Counted from the first letter of the stretch, positions 9,260-18,438 are shown. The stretch: 64,000 nt of DNA from Thiodiazotropha sp050305635 (GCA_050305635.1 JBNLFS010000079.1:62001-126000); one strand, 5' to 3'. Translations and numbers: made by a program. The notes: a model not told the origin generated them from the letters alone.

Positions 9260-9921
9260 TATTACCACTCCTGCCCTGATATATTCCGTTTATTTGTGTG
9301 TGAACTCGTCCCTCATACGGGGGACGATGATGATACGGTGTTGGAATTCACATCCGCTATCCATGGCCGTCAACCTGACTGAACCGCATCGCTCGAGGCT
9401 GGCTCAGGCTGCTCCGCCGGAATTGATGCACAGGAGGGTGAGAAAATCACAAGTGGGTTGCGAAAGATTTCAATCCATCGGGAAAACCGGGCATTGCGCC
9501 GCGACCTCGGCGGGCATGAGCACCGGCAACTCCTCCGAACGAGTGAGAGACTGATATACGACGACTGGCTCACTGTTATTGATAGTCTCCCTCCTATCGC
9601 TCCTCACTGTATCGCGGTTTCCCTACGCGCAACGATCCTGGATAGTATGACCGGCCGATTTTCCTGACCGGGGCATGGGAGACTCCAATTGAATCCCGGG
9701 TGGGGCTTCCCACCCTGCCTGAACCCTGGCAGAACCTGTCAACGGGGGAACATTTCACTATCCAAACCGGTCCGATGTCAATCAATCTTGATCGCAATGC
9801 CTCAGAGTGTGAAATCGAACAATGTTTATTTGTATCAGTGGATTAGCATCGCGTCGCCGTTGCTGAGCGCGCTACACTCTGCAGCCTCAACCGAAGGTTT
9901 ACCCACACGGAGCAGTACGTT
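9260..9921. other. 662-bp intergenic stretch, no supported gene
   Basis: No frame here shows a recognisable protein. The only clear structure is a perfect 7-bp hairpin, GGGTGGG/CCCACCC with a GCTT loop, at 9698-9715. The sequence just before the carbonic anhydrase gene (9800-9900) is AT-richer and presumably carries its promoter, but I cannot place -35/-10 boxes with confidence. Confidence 0.5.
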
Positions 9922-10662
9922 ATGAAGCAAAAAGCCCTCGTTACGATTCTCACCGGACTGATGATTTCCGGCAGTACCCTGGCATCGGACAAGCCCCATT
10001 GGGGCTACACGGGAGCGGAAGGCCCCCAGCACTGGGGCGCCCTGTCACAGGACTACGGGGTCTGCGCAAGCGGACACAATCAGTCCCCCATCAACCTGAC
10101 CGGGATGATTGATGGCAACCTGCCGGAGATGCAGGTCAGCTACCGCCAATTAGCCGGGGAGATCATCAATAACGGTCACAGCATCCAGGTCAACGCCCAA
10201 CCGGGCAACGCCATCACCCTCGACGGCCACAGCTACGCGCTGAAGCAGTTTCACTTCCATTCACCCAGTGAGAACACCATCGAAGGCGAATCCTTCCCGC
10301 TGGAGGCGCACTTCGTGCACGCGGACGCCGAGGGGAATCTGGCCGTGGTCGCGGTCATGTATCGCAGTGGCGCCGCCAACGCGGAGCTGGCTAAGGCCTG
10401 GGCACAGATGCCTCTCCAGGCCGGCGACAAGACAGCGCTGAATCAACCCGTGAACCCGGGGACTCTGCTGCCGGGCAATCATGACTACTACCGCTTCAAC
10501 GGTTCACTGACCACACCGCCCTGCACCGAGGGGGTCGCCTGGTTCGTGATCAAACAGATCGACACGGCTTCACCGGAGCAGATCGAGCAGTTCGCCCACG
10601 CCATGCACCACGACAACAACCGCCCGGTTCAGCCGGTCTACGCGCGCGTGGTTATTCAATGA
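9922..10662 (+). CDS. Periplasmic alpha-type carbonic anhydrase
   Basis: Carbonic anhydrase interconverts CO2 and bicarbonate. The 246-residue protein has a signal peptide (residues 1-22, ending TLAS-DKPHWGY) and the full alpha-class fold markers. Zinc ligands are H111 and H113 in KQFHFHSPSE and H130 in EAHFVH. C48 and C201 (TTPPCTEGV) are placed to form the conserved disulfide. The periplasmic location suggests a role in inorganic carbon supply or pH balance, consistent with an autotrophic sulfur-oxidiser lifestyle, but no carbon-fixation gene is nearby. A strong hairpin follows the gene. Confidence 0.97.
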   Translation: MKQKALVTILTGLMISGSTLASDKPHWGYTGAEGPQHWGALSQDYGVCASGHNQSPINLTGMIDGNLPEMQVSYRQLAGEIINNGHSIQVNAQPGNAITLDGHSYALKQFHFHSPSENTIEGESFPLEAHFVHADAEGNLAVVAVMYRSGAANAELAKAWAQMPLQAGDKTALNQPVNPGTLLPGNHDYYRFNGSLTTPPCTEGVAWFVIKQIDTASPEQIEQFAHAMHHDNNRPVQPVYARVVIQ

Positions 10663-10669
10663 TCGCACC

Positions 10670-10698
10670 GGTTGTCCATCCCTCCTGGATGGACAACC
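10670..10698 (+). terminator. Terminator hairpin after carbonic anhydrase
   Basis: GGTTGTCCATCC and GGATGGACAACC form a perfect 12-bp stem with a 5-nt loop 7 bp after the stop codon, with a short TTT a few bases later. It stands between convergent reading frames and may serve both. Confidence 0.75.
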
Positions 10699-10705
10699 GC
10701 ACCGT

Positions 10706-10945
10706 TTAACCTGTCGTGTGCCGTAATAGCAGTTGCTCCAGATAACGCCTGCCCTCGGGCCAATCTCCAAGATTGGAATCGCTTTTAAGATGGCCCCTGG
10801 GACCCGCATCGACCCAGTCATTGAGCCTCGGCCGGTTCCAATCCTGCTGCTCCACCCTGCGAGCGAAGGGAATCTCCTCGAGCCAAAGCGATGGCCAATG
10901 CGTCTGTCCCGAATTACCCAGTCCCGGCAATATCAACACCTGCAT
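10706..10945 (-). pseudogene. Remnant of an RBBP9/YdeN-type alpha/beta hydrolase with its middle deleted
   Basis: The 79-residue frame from ATG 10945 joins two ends of a protein family that is normally about 180-190 residues long. Residues 1-46 (MQVLILPGLGNSGQTHWPSL, then EQQDWNRPRLNDWV) match the N-terminus of RBBP9/YdeN serine hydrolases. Residues 48-79 (GHLKSDSNLGDWPEG) match the family's C-terminal stretch with the catalytic His region. The central part, including the nucleophile serine, is missing, and the junction is near base 10804. The deletion kept the frame, so a short product could be made, but it should be inactive. This is inferred from remembered family sequence, not from an alignment. 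Confidence 0.75.
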
Positions 10946-11225
10946 CGGTATGAACCTCCGTCTCTTTTCCAATCCGTAGCCTACGCCTTTCGTCACTACC
11001 CGGTAAAATCATCCCGACGGAGCGTGGCTTGCGGTACACAGGGATGGTCTGGGAAGTGATCTCCTTCCCTGGCCCTTCACCTGAGCCTATCCCAAGCAAT
11101 TGATTTTATGAAGCAAAGGTTTTCGGCAAGAATCTGCAACCTCATGCTGCCTTGATCTCCCCGGGGGGCAGGTGAGTCACCTGGAGTGTGTTGTATTGTC
11201 CCGCAGTGCTTTGCATTCTGCCGGA

Positions 11226-11257
11226 TCCCGGGTTCCACTTCGTTTCACCCGGGCTAC
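11226..11257 (+). repeat. GTAGCCCGGGTG-type palindromic repeat, copy 1
   Basis: A 32-bp element, internally symmetrical (CCCGGGTT...ACCCGGG), that is the reverse complement of 11303-11334 with 29 of 32 positions matching. The pair resembles a REP-type doublet in inverted orientation. A more diverged third copy is at 34500-34530. Confidence 0.7.
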
Positions 11258-11302
11258 GGGTGAGGCTCGCACCTCATGAGATTCCGGTGCGTTCCGAACA
11301 GC

Positions 11303-11334
11303 GTAGCCCGGGTGCAGCGAAGCGGAACCCGGGA
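11303..11334 (-). repeat. GTAGCCCGGGTG-type palindromic repeat, copy 2
   Basis: Inverted partner of 11226-11257 (three mismatches over 32 bp), separated from it by 45 bp. The remainder of 10946-11437 shows no gene; a GC-rich CCCC/GGGG hairpin near 11410-11430 may end the TSUP transcript. Confidence 0.7.
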
Positions 11335-11437
11335 ACAACCCTCTCCGGAGCACCAGGACGGGTTGTTTGAGCGCAGTGAGTCCAGCCCCGCCGGTTTTGT
11401 GAGCATCGCAGCCCTCCCCGCAGGGGCAGGACAGTCG

Positions 11438-12226
11438 TCACAGCATCTTGAAGCCCATGCGCACCGCCAGCACAAACAGAAACACCGCAAACAGACGTTT
11501 GATCACCCGGTCTGGCAGTTGGTGAGCGAGCCGCGCACCCAGCGGGGCGAACAGGATACTTGCGGCCACCACACCGGCAAAGGCGGGTAGATTGACATAC
11601 CCCAGGCTGTATTCCGGCAGGTTCAGCTCATCCTGCCCGGTGATCACGAAACCGAGGGTAGAGGCCAGCGCCAGGGGCAGACCGATCGCTGCCGCGGTGG
11701 CGATCGACGGTTTCACCGGCACCCCGCACCAGCTCAGATAGGGTACATGCAGGGCCCCGCCCCCGATGCCCATGAGTGCCGAAACGCAACCCACCACCGC
11801 GGACACCGAACGCAGAACCCAGGCGCTCGGTAGACCTCGACCGGCGGAGACCGGTCCCCAGGCCATCTGTAACGACACCAGCATCAGGAACATCACGAAA
11901 CCCAGGGTCAGCCAGTAACCCGGAATCAGGTCCGCGAGCCAGGCGCCCACGAAGGAACCGGCCACCACCCCAGGGGTCATGGTTTTCACCAGTGGCCAAC
12001 GCACCGCACCGCGCCGGTGGTGGGCCCAGATCGAGGAGACCGCGGTCAGCGAAATGGTCGCCAGGGAGGTGCCGACGGCCACTTTGATGATGATATCCGG
12101 ACTGACGCCCTGGGCCTCAAAGACCAGAGAGAGCACCGGCACGATGATCACCCCACCGCCGATGCCCAGCAGCCCCGCCGCGGTACCCGCCAGGGCCCCG
12201 GCCGCCAGCAGCGTCATCAGGTCCAC
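11438..12226 (-). CDS. TSUP (TauE/SafE) family membrane carrier, last gene of the malonate operon
   Basis: A 262-residue integral membrane protein with the two inverted halves typical of the TauE/SafE sulfite-exporter family. GLLGIGGGVIIVPVLSLVF in the first half and CVSALMGIGGGALHVPYLSW in the second are the paired GIGGG signatures. Members move small anions such as sulfite, sulfoacetate and related organic acids; the substrate here is not determined. It begins 4 bp after the stop codon of malonyl-CoA decarboxylase, so it belongs to the same transcript as the TRAP transporter. That suggests export of a by-product or a second entry route for a related acid (inference). Confidence 0.9.
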   Translation of the reverse strand: MDLMTLLAAGALAGTAAGLLGIGGGVIIVPVLSLVFEAQGVSPDIIIKVAVGTSLATISLTAVSSIWAHHRRGAVRWPLVKTMTPGVVAGSFVGAWLADLIPGYWLTLGFVMFLMLVSLQMAWGPVSAGRGLPSAWVLRSVSAVVGCVSALMGIGGGALHVPYLSWCGVPVKPSIATAAAIGLPLALASTLGFVITGQDELNLPEYSLGYVNLPAFAGVVAASILFAPLGARLAHQLPDRVIKRLFAVFLFVLAVRMGFKML

Positions 12227-12230
12227 CGGC

Positions 12231-13625
12231 TCAGTCCCGGGTCAGGCGGGTCAGCAGTTGCGCCTGCCGCTGTTCCAGATCGGCGGACAGGGCGATCCGT
12301 CCATCACACAGATAGGCTTCATGGTTCGCCACCAGTTGCGAGGCCTGGTAGCGGTAGTTGACCATGCAACCCCAGGAATCCCGATTACCCCGTGGGGTGG
12401 GATTGGCAAACAGATTGATACGATCCAGACTCGCCCCGTTGGAAAGATGGAACTGCGCCACCGGCTCGTAGGCATACAAGCCTCGCTTGAGCTGTGTCAG
12501 GTAGAACAGCACCAGATCCCTCAACACCGCTTCAAGCTTTTTCTTCAACGGCTCCTGCAGCGGAGTCTCCAGCAACCGGTCGATGGCCAGTAGGGGGTCG
12601 TCGCAACCTGCGCTCTGCATCAGTTCCTCGATCCGCTCGCCCAGCACCAGGCGCAGGGTCTCGGGGGTCTGGCCACCGACGGGCTCACGCTGCAGCCGCT
12701 GCAATACCGACCTGAGCTGCGGAATGGGTGACAGGGTGACGAAACGGTTGACCCCGGGAAACTCCTCGGAGAGTTCGCTCACCACCTGTTTGATGAGGAA
12801 GTTGCCGAAGCTGATCCCGCGCAGACCCTTGAGGGCGTTGTTGATCGAGTAGAAGATCGCGGTATCCACCGCCTCGGTGTCGGTCAAGGGCGCCTCGGGA
12901 TCGATCAGCGGGGTGACCGAGTCACTGACCTCACGGGTCAGAGCCACCTCGACGAAGATCAGCGGGTCCTGAGGCAGGGCCGGGTGAAAGAAGGCGAAAC
13001 AGCGCCGGTCCGAGGCCAGGCGCCGGCGCAGATCGTCCCAGCCCTGCATCGGATGCACCGCCTCGTAGCGAATCAGCTTTTCCAGGATAGAGGCGGAGCT
13101 GTCCCAGTCGATGCGCTCCAGGCGCAGGAAGCCCCGGTTGAACCAGGAAGCCAGCAAGTGCCGCATATCATAATCGACCCCCTTGAGTTCCGGGTGTTCG
13201 GACAGGCGTCCGAGCAGTGCCTCACGCATGGACACCAGCACCGCAGTGGCCCCGGGCGCCATGTTGAGACGGCGAAAGAACTCCTGTCGCGGGGGCTCAC
13301 TCACCTCCAGCAGGTGCATCAGACTCTCCGGGTCATGGCTCTGGTAGGCCAGCGCCGCATCACGGATCTCTTGGGGATCCGGGTCGAGTTCCACGGCGAT
13401 CATGTGCAGAAATTCACCCCGCTGGGACGTATCCATCTCCTGCCATCGCTGCAGGATCTCCCGCGCCAGGGCAATGTTGGAGGCCTCGCCCTGCCCCTCC
13501 ACCAGGCGGTGGCACAGCTCCGAATCCGAAGGGGCATCCCCTTCCGGCTGCTTCAGTCCGATCAGTTCCATGCCATGGTCGGCAACACTGTTGAGCAACC
13601 GCTCGAACCAGCCCAGAGCACTCAC
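12231..13625 (-). CDS. matA: Malonyl-CoA decarboxylase
   Basis: Converts malonyl-CoA to acetyl-CoA and CO2. The 464 residues cover the family: an N-terminal helical region, GAVTAVLVSMREALLG-like linker (APGATAVLVSMREALL), FFHPALPQDPLIFVEVALT, and the C-terminal acetyltransferase-like part with QFHLSNGASLDRINLFANP. I chose the GTG at 13625: it overlaps the TGA of the upstream TRAP large subunit as GTGA, with GGAG 7 bp upstream. The frame is open to 13658, but that extension lies inside the transporter gene. The position directly after a TRAP transporter and divergent from malonyl-CoA synthetase fixes its role in malonate catabolism. Confidence 0.93.
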   Translation of the reverse strand: MSALGWFERLLNSVADHGMELIGLKQPEGDAPSDSELCHRLVEGQGEASNIALAREILQRWQEMDTSQRGEFLHMIAVELDPDPQEIRDAALAYQSHDPESLMHLLEVSEPPRQEFFRRLNMAPGATAVLVSMREALLGRLSEHPELKGVDYDMRHLLASWFNRGFLRLERIDWDSSASILEKLIRYEAVHPMQGWDDLRRRLASDRRCFAFFHPALPQDPLIFVEVALTREVSDSVTPLIDPEAPLTDTEAVDTAIFYSINNALKGLRGISFGNFLIKQVVSELSEEFPGVNRFVTLSPIPQLRSVLQRLQREPVGGQTPETLRLVLGERIEELMQSAGCDDPLLAIDRLLETPLQEPLKKKLEAVLRDLVLFYLTQLKRGLYAYEPVAQFHLSNGASLDRINLFANPTPRGNRDSWGCMVNYRYQASQLVANHEAYLCDGRIALSADLEQRQAQLLTRLTRD

Positions 13626-14938
13626 AGATCCGCTCCCATGAGCACCTCGGGCAACCACAGGGCGATTTGCGGGAACACCATCAGCAGCCCGATGCCGAGC
13701 AGGATGCAGAGCATGAACGGCAACGCCCCCAGCAACACGGTCTTGAGGTCCACGTCGGGTACGATGCCGTTGATCACGTACAGATTCAGCCCCACCGGGG
13801 GGGTGATCAGACCGACCTCCATGTTCAGGGTCAGAATGACGCCGAACCAGATCGGGTCAAATCCGGCCTGAATGACGATCGGCACCAGGGTGGGAGAGGT
13901 CATCAGGATCACGGCCACCGGCGGCAGGAAAAATCCCGCAACCAGCAGGAACACATTGATGTAGAGCATCAGCATCCAGGGATTGAGATCCTGCTCGGCG
14001 ATGAATTCGGTGATGCCCTGGGCGATGTAGAGGTTCGACATCATGAAACTGAACAGTCCGGCCATGCCGATGATCATCATCAGCATCACCGACTCCCGGG
14101 TGGCGGAACTTACCATCGCCCACAGGCTGGAGGGTCGCCATACCCGGTAGATCAACATCACCAGCAGGATGCACACCAGGGCGCCGACACCCGAAGCCTC
14201 GGAGGGTGTGGCCACGCCTCCGTAGAGGGCCCACAGCACCAGCACAATGATCGCCATGAAGGGCAGCACCTTGGGCAGGATGACGACCTTCTCCCACAAA
14301 GTGTAGTGCTTGTCCTCCTCGGTGAAACGATAACCCTTGATGCGGGTGTAGATCAGGGACCAGACGATGAACAGCCCCATCAGCATCAGCCCGGGCACCA
14401 GCCCGGCGGCGAACAACCGGCCTATGGAGGTCTCGGTGGAGATGCCATAGACGATCATGGTGATCGAGGGCGGGATGAGGATCCCCAGGGTGCCGCCGGC
14501 GGCGATGGACCCGGTGGCGAGACTCGCCGGGTACCCCCGTTTACGCATCTCCGGGATGCCCATCTTGCCGATCGCCGCACAGGTTGCAGGAGATGAACCG
14601 GTGAGCGCGGCGAACAGGCCGCAGGCGCCGATATTGGACACCAGAAGCCCCCCGGGCACCTTGTAAAGCCAGCGATCGAGGGCCTCGTAGAGATCCGATC
14701 CGGCCCGCGATGCGGCGATTGCGGCGCCCATGAGCAGGAACATGGGAATCGACAGCAGGGCGAACTCGTCGAGGGAGGCGAACAGGGTATCCGCCACCAC
14801 ACCGAAGGCATCCCCACCCTCATAAATCAGCAGAAACAGCACCGCCGTAAAGCCCAGGGCGAACGCTACGGGCATGCCGCTCAGCAGCAACAGCACCAGA
14901 CACAGAGAGGCCAGGGCCCCGAGTAACAATGGATCCAT
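13622..14938 (-). CDS. matM: TRAP transporter large membrane subunit (malonate, DctM type)
   Basis: A 438-residue, roughly 12-TM DctM-family permease, the ion-coupled translocation subunit of a tripartite ATP-independent periplasmic transporter. Signature stretches include GGTLGILIPPSITMIVYG and GLITPPVGLNLYVINGI. It overlaps the small subunit by one base (TAATG) and the decarboxylase by four, so the genes are translationally coupled. By analogy with rhizobial MatPQM systems and the neighbouring malonyl-CoA enzymes, malonate is the inferred substrate; C4-dicarboxylates cannot be excluded from sequence alone. Confidence 0.9.
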   Translation of the reverse strand: MDPLLLGALASLCLVLLLLSGMPVAFALGFTAVLFLLIYEGGDAFGVVADTLFASLDEFALLSIPMFLLMGAAIAASRAGSDLYEALDRWLYKVPGGLLVSNIGACGLFAALTGSSPATCAAIGKMGIPEMRKRGYPASLATGSIAAGGTLGILIPPSITMIVYGISTETSIGRLFAAGLVPGLMLMGLFIVWSLIYTRIKGYRFTEEDKHYTLWEKVVILPKVLPFMAIIVLVLWALYGGVATPSEASGVGALVCILLVMLIYRVWRPSSLWAMVSSATRESVMLMMIIGMAGLFSFMMSNLYIAQGITEFIAEQDLNPWMLMLYINVFLLVAGFFLPPVAVILMTSPTLVPIVIQAGFDPIWFGVILTLNMEVGLITPPVGLNLYVINGIVPDVDLKTVLLGALPFMLCILLGIGLLMVFPQIALWLPEVLMGADL

Positions 14939-15465
14939 TATGACGCCTCGGGTGGGGTCGAAGGTTCGATGCCGAAGGGATGATCACGGCCATTGAGCAG
15001 ACACACCAGGTCCGCCAGATACTGCAGACTGATGGCCAGGAAGCCGATCGGCATCGACAGGTAGACCTTCCAAAGTTTCGGCCCCCAGATGCTGTCCGAA
15101 GCCCAGCCGGACTCCCAGGCTTCATACCAGAAGACGAAGCTGAGCCAGGTCAGCGTCACACACAGGAGCGCGGAGGCCGAATAGGCAAACAGGGCCAGCA
15201 GGAACCGCCCCCGCGGACTCAGCATCAACGGAATCAGCTCCACGTTGACATGGCCCCGGGTCAGCAACACCCAGGGGGCGCCGAGAAAAGTCGAGGCCAG
15301 CAGGGCATAGGTGACGAACTCGGTCTGCCAGGAGGTCGGGAGATTGAGCACAAATCGGTTGAAGACCATGTGACAGACAACCAGGACGGCGATCACCAGC
15401 AGCATGGCGGAGATATAACCGAGCAGCCGGGACAACCCCTCGACGATCTTGAGAAACATCCTCAT
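14938..15465 (-). CDS. matQ: TRAP transporter small membrane subunit (DctQ type)
   Basis: A 175-residue four-helix DctQ-family subunit that pairs with the large permease. The RFVLNLPTSWQTEFVTYALL and WVLLTRGHVNVELI segments are typical. ATG 15465 gives a normal N-terminus and has a weak GGGTG upstream. Alternative ATGs exist at 15459 and 15492, neither with a clear ribosome binding site. It lies 146 bp after the binding-protein gene, with a strong hairpin in the gap, and runs into the large subunit. Confidence 0.85.
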   Translation of the reverse strand: MRMFLKIVEGLSRLLGYISAMLLVIAVLVVCHMVFNRFVLNLPTSWQTEFVTYALLASTFLGAPWVLLTRGHVNVELIPLMLSPRGRFLLALFAYSASALLCVTLTWLSFVFWYEAWESGWASDSIWGPKLWKVYLSMPIGFLAISLQYLADLVCLLNGRDHPFGIEPSTPPEAS

Positions 15466-15569
15466 CGCGGTTATCACCCTGATAGCGCGCATCGTTCACG
15501 CCGCGGACGCACTGCCCATAGGGCCATCCGGAGGGCGGATCGATGGAGTTGATTACGATGGTTCGGCAC

Positions 15570-15600
15570 CCATCCCATCCCCGCAGCGGAGATGGGATGG
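15570..15600 (-). promoter_or_regulatory. Long hairpin between matP and matQ
   Basis: CCATCCCATC and GATGGGATGG pair over 10 bp, and the interior CCGC/GCGG can extend the stem. It lies 10 bp downstream of the binding-protein stop codon, within the operon. With no U-run on the minus strand it is better read as a 3'-end stabiliser or partial terminator than a full stop. Such a hairpin would let the binding protein be made in excess of the membrane subunits (inference). Confidence 0.55.
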
Positions 15601-15610
15601 AGCAGATACC

Positions 15611-16609
15611 TTATTCCACAGAAAGAGCCTGATCGAGCAGCGCCTGGCCGCCCTGTACACTGTCCGCGAAATCCTTGTAACTCGAACCGTTGGCGATCTC
15701 GCGCCACATGGCGGCCTGTTCCGCGGTCATCTCGACCACCTTAACACCGGCCTTCTTGTAGGTTTCGACCAATAGCTTATCCGCGCCTTTTGCGGCATCG
15801 GAAGCATACTGCTCCGCCATCCCGGCGGCTTTCATCAGCTCGAGCTGCTGCGCGGGGGTCAGTTTGCTGAAGCTCTCCTTGGACATCAGGATCGGTTCGT
15901 ACATGAACCACAGGGCATTCTCACCGGGTGCGGTGAGGCATTTAACCTGTTCGTAGATCCGGTAGGAAACCAGGGAAGAGGAAGAGGTGATGGCGCCATC
16001 GAGCACCCCGGTCTGCAGACCCGAGTAGATCTCCGATGAGGGCATGGACGTAATGGTGGCGCCCGCGGCCCCGAGCATCTGTTCGAAGGCCTTGCCCGCG
16101 GCGCGGAACTTCATGCCTTTGACGTCCTTGGGCTCGAGCACGCATTCACCCTTGGAGACGAAACCGCCCGCCAGCCAGGTGTCCGCCAGGACCATGACAC
16201 CGGCCTCGTCCATCACCTGCTTGATCTTGCGCATGTAGGCGGAGCTGTTCAGGCGCACGGCGTGGTCGTGGTTCTTCACCAACCCCGGCATCAGGGTCAG
16301 GTTGAATTCCGGATGACGGCCTCCGGCATAGGACAGGGGAAAGGCGGTCATGTCGAGCTTGCCCTTGGTCATGGCCGCCCACTGCTCTTTCGGCTTGAAC
16401 AGGCTCTTGCCCGGATAGACCTTGATCTCCACCCCGGTGTTGTTGGCTTCCATGTGCCGGGCGATCATCTGCACCATCTCGTCACGGATATCCCCTTTGC
16501 CGCCCGGCCATTGATGGGAGGCCTTGAGTTCGATCGCGCTGGCGGTGCCGGCGGTGGACAGAATCCCCGCGGCGAGCAGCGCGCCGGTCAGTAGCTTTGG
16601 TAGTTGCAT
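15611..16609 (-). CDS. matP: TRAP transporter solute-binding protein (malonate, DctP type)
   Basis: A 332-residue periplasmic binding protein. The signal peptide is residues 1-25 (cut after GTASA). The mature chain follows the DctP fold, with the conserved carboxylate-binding arginine R169 in GMKFRAAGKAFEQML and the Y-x-G-L-Q-T-G-V-L-D-G segment typical of the family. Two cysteines (C156, C228 region) are unusual for the group. AAGGAG is 8 bp upstream of ATG 16609. First gene of the minus-strand malonate operon, divergent from matB. Confidence 0.9.
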   Translation of the reverse strand: MQLPKLLTGALLAAGILSTAGTASAIELKASHQWPGGKGDIRDEMVQMIARHMEANNTGVEIKVYPGKSLFKPKEQWAAMTKGKLDMTAFPLSYAGGRHPEFNLTLMPGLVKNHDHAVRLNSSAYMRKIKQVMDEAGVMVLADTWLAGGFVSKGECVLEPKDVKGMKFRAAGKAFEQMLGAAGATITSMPSSEIYSGLQTGVLDGAITSSSSLVSYRIYEQVKCLTAPGENALWFMYEPILMSKESFSKLTPAQQLELMKAAGMAEQYASDAAKGADKLLVETYKKAGVKVVEMTAEQAAMWREIANGSSYKDFADSVQGGQALLDQALSVE

Positions 16610-16908
16610 GCGGTATACTCCTTGCTGTTATTGAGTTGTGATTATTGACTTTTTCCTGTGAAACTCTGCCTTGAGTGATTCGTCAGTGAACGCTCATAAC
16701 TTCCTGTGAGTTATTCTGGATGGCGGTTTATCCGGCTGGGTGATCGGGATGAATATTCACCCGGGTTGAGCGGATAGAACCGATTTTGCGGCCTCGCGAT
16801 ATGAGCGGGCTCCTTAATTATTGAATTCAACAGCCTAGAGCAATGGACCCTAATCTATAGTCCGGCACGACCCCCCGTCAAGACACAAGAACTGATCTTC
16901 AGGACACC
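16610..16908. promoter_or_regulatory. Divergent control region of the malonate cluster
   Basis: The 299 bp between matP (-) and matB (+) must hold both promoters. Visible symmetries are ATAACT-N7-AGTTAT at 16696-16714, the 10-bp palindrome TGAATATTCA at 16750-16759, and GGGTGA...TCACCC around it. Any could be an operator, but no regulator gene is present in the cluster and none matches the TCTTGTATACAAGA-type MatR site I remember from rhizobia. Confidence 0.4.
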
Positions 16909-18438
16909 ATGAACAATCAAAATCTCTATCTCCGCCTGGTTGGAAACCGCTTTACCGAATCCCAGGACCGCCCCTTCCTGGTGATGCCCGGCCGTTCGTC
17001 GTTGCGCTATTCAGAACTCGATCACGAAACCGCACGCTTCGCCAGTCGCCTGCTCGAGCTGGCGGTTAGACCCGGAGACCGGGTCATGGTCCAGGTGGAC
17101 AAATCCGCGGAGTCGGTGCTGCTCTATCTCGCCTGCCTGCGGGTCGGGGCCATCTACATCCCGTTGAACACGGCCTATACCGCAGCGGAGATCGCCTACT
17201 TCATGGGAGACTCGGAACCCCAGCTTTTCGTCTGCCAGCCCGCCAGCCGCGAGGCGTTGACAGAGATCGCCGCAAACATCGGCGTGCCCCATCTGCGCAC
17301 CCTCGGCAGCCAGGGGGACGGGGATCTGCTGGATGGCCTGAGTCAACTCGAACCCTCGCACCAGGTGGCGCAGCGAAGCAGCGATGACATCGCCGCGATC
17401 CTCTACACATCAGGGACCACGGGGCGTTCGAAGGGGGCCATGCTGAGCCACGCCAATCTGCAATCCAATGCCGAGGTGCTGCACGAATACTGGCACTGGG
17501 ACGATGCCAACGACGTACTCCTGCACGCCCTGCCGGTGTTTCACGTGCATGGTCTGTTCGTCGCGCTGCACTGTGCCCTGCTGGGGGGGTCTCCGGTGCA
17601 CTTCCTGAGCAAATTCGATCCGGACAGGATCGTCGAGCTGCTCCCCGAGTCCACCGTCATGATGGGGGTGCCCACCTTCTACACCCGCTTGCTGGCGCAC
17701 GAGCGGTTCACCCGAGAACAGTGCCGCAACATGCGCCTGTTCATCTCCGGCTCAGCCCCCCTGCTGGCGGAGACCCATCGGGATTTCGAGGCCCGCACCG
17801 GTTTCCGCATTCTCGAACGCTACGGCATGACCGAGGCGGGCATGATCACCTCGAATCCCTACGACGGAGAGCGGGTGGCCGGCACCGTGGGCTTTCCCCT
17901 CCCCGGGGTCTCGGTGCGCATCGCGGATGCGGATGGCCGCGAGTTGCCCCGGGGCGAAACCGGTGTACTCGAACTACGGGGTCCGAATGTGTTCAAGGGC
18001 TACTGGCGCATGCCGGAGAAGACCGCCGCGGAGTTCCGCGAGGACGGCTGGTTCATCTCCGGAGACAACGCCGTGATGGATGAAGCCGGTCGGGTAAGTA
18101 TCGTCGGGCGGGCCAAGGACCTGATCATCTCGGGGGGGTACAACATCTATCCCAAGGAGATCGAATCCGAGATCGATGCCATCCCCGGGGTGCTGGAATC
18201 CGCCGTGGTTGGGGTGCCCCATCCGGATTTCGGCGAAGGGGTGGCGGCCGTGGTGGTCGCGGACGGCAGCCGTTCGCTGACCGCGGAGGACATCGTGCAA
18301 CCCCTGCAGGGCCGTCTGGCCCGCTTCAAGCAACCCAAGCGGGTGGTATTCGTTGAGGAGCTGCCGCGCAACACCATGGGCAAGGTGCAGAAAGCCCAGT
18401 TGCGCGAAATCTACAAAGACAGCTTTTCCGTCTCATGA
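16909..18438 (+). CDS. matB: Malonyl-CoA synthetase (acyl-AMP ligase family)
   Basis: Activates malonate with ATP and CoA to malonyl-CoA. The 509-residue enzyme has the full adenylate-forming set: phosphate loop YTSGTTGRSKG (about 165-175), ERYGMTEAGM (A5), and the hinge and C-terminal domain ending in the catalytic lysine of TMGKVQKAQL. Length and sequence style fit the MatB/ACSF3 group, including RMPEKTAAEFREDGWFISGD. AGGA is 4 bp upstream of ATG 16909. It is divergent from matPQM-matA and overlaps the following thioesterase gene by four bases. Confidence 0.92.
   Translation: MNNQNLYLRLVGNRFTESQDRPFLVMPGRSSLRYSELDHETARFASRLLELAVRPGDRVMVQVDKSAESVLLYLACLRVGAIYIPLNTAYTAAEIAYFMGDSEPQLFVCQPASREALTEIAANIGVPHLRTLGSQGDGDLLDGLSQLEPSHQVAQRSSDDIAAILYTSGTTGRSKGAMLSHANLQSNAEVLHEYWHWDDANDVLLHALPVFHVHGLFVALHCALLGGSPVHFLSKFDPDRIVELLPESTVMMGVPTFYTRLLAHERFTREQCRNMRLFISGSAPLLAETHRDFEARTGFRILERYGMTEAGMITSNPYDGERVAGTVGFPLPGVSVRIADADGRELPRGETGVLELRGPNVFKGYWRMPEKTAAEFREDGWFISGDNAVMDEAGRVSIVGRAKDLIISGGYNIYPKEIESEIDAIPGVLESAVVGVPHPDFGEGVAAVVVADGSRSLTAEDIVQPLQGRLARFKQPKRVVFVEELPRNTMGKVQKAQLREIYKDSFSVS

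Noticed and set aside
9370..9573. Minus-strand frame (67 codons) in the gap before carbonic anhydrase
   Set aside because: Arg/Ser-rich translation typical of noncoding GC-rich DNA, no start signal.
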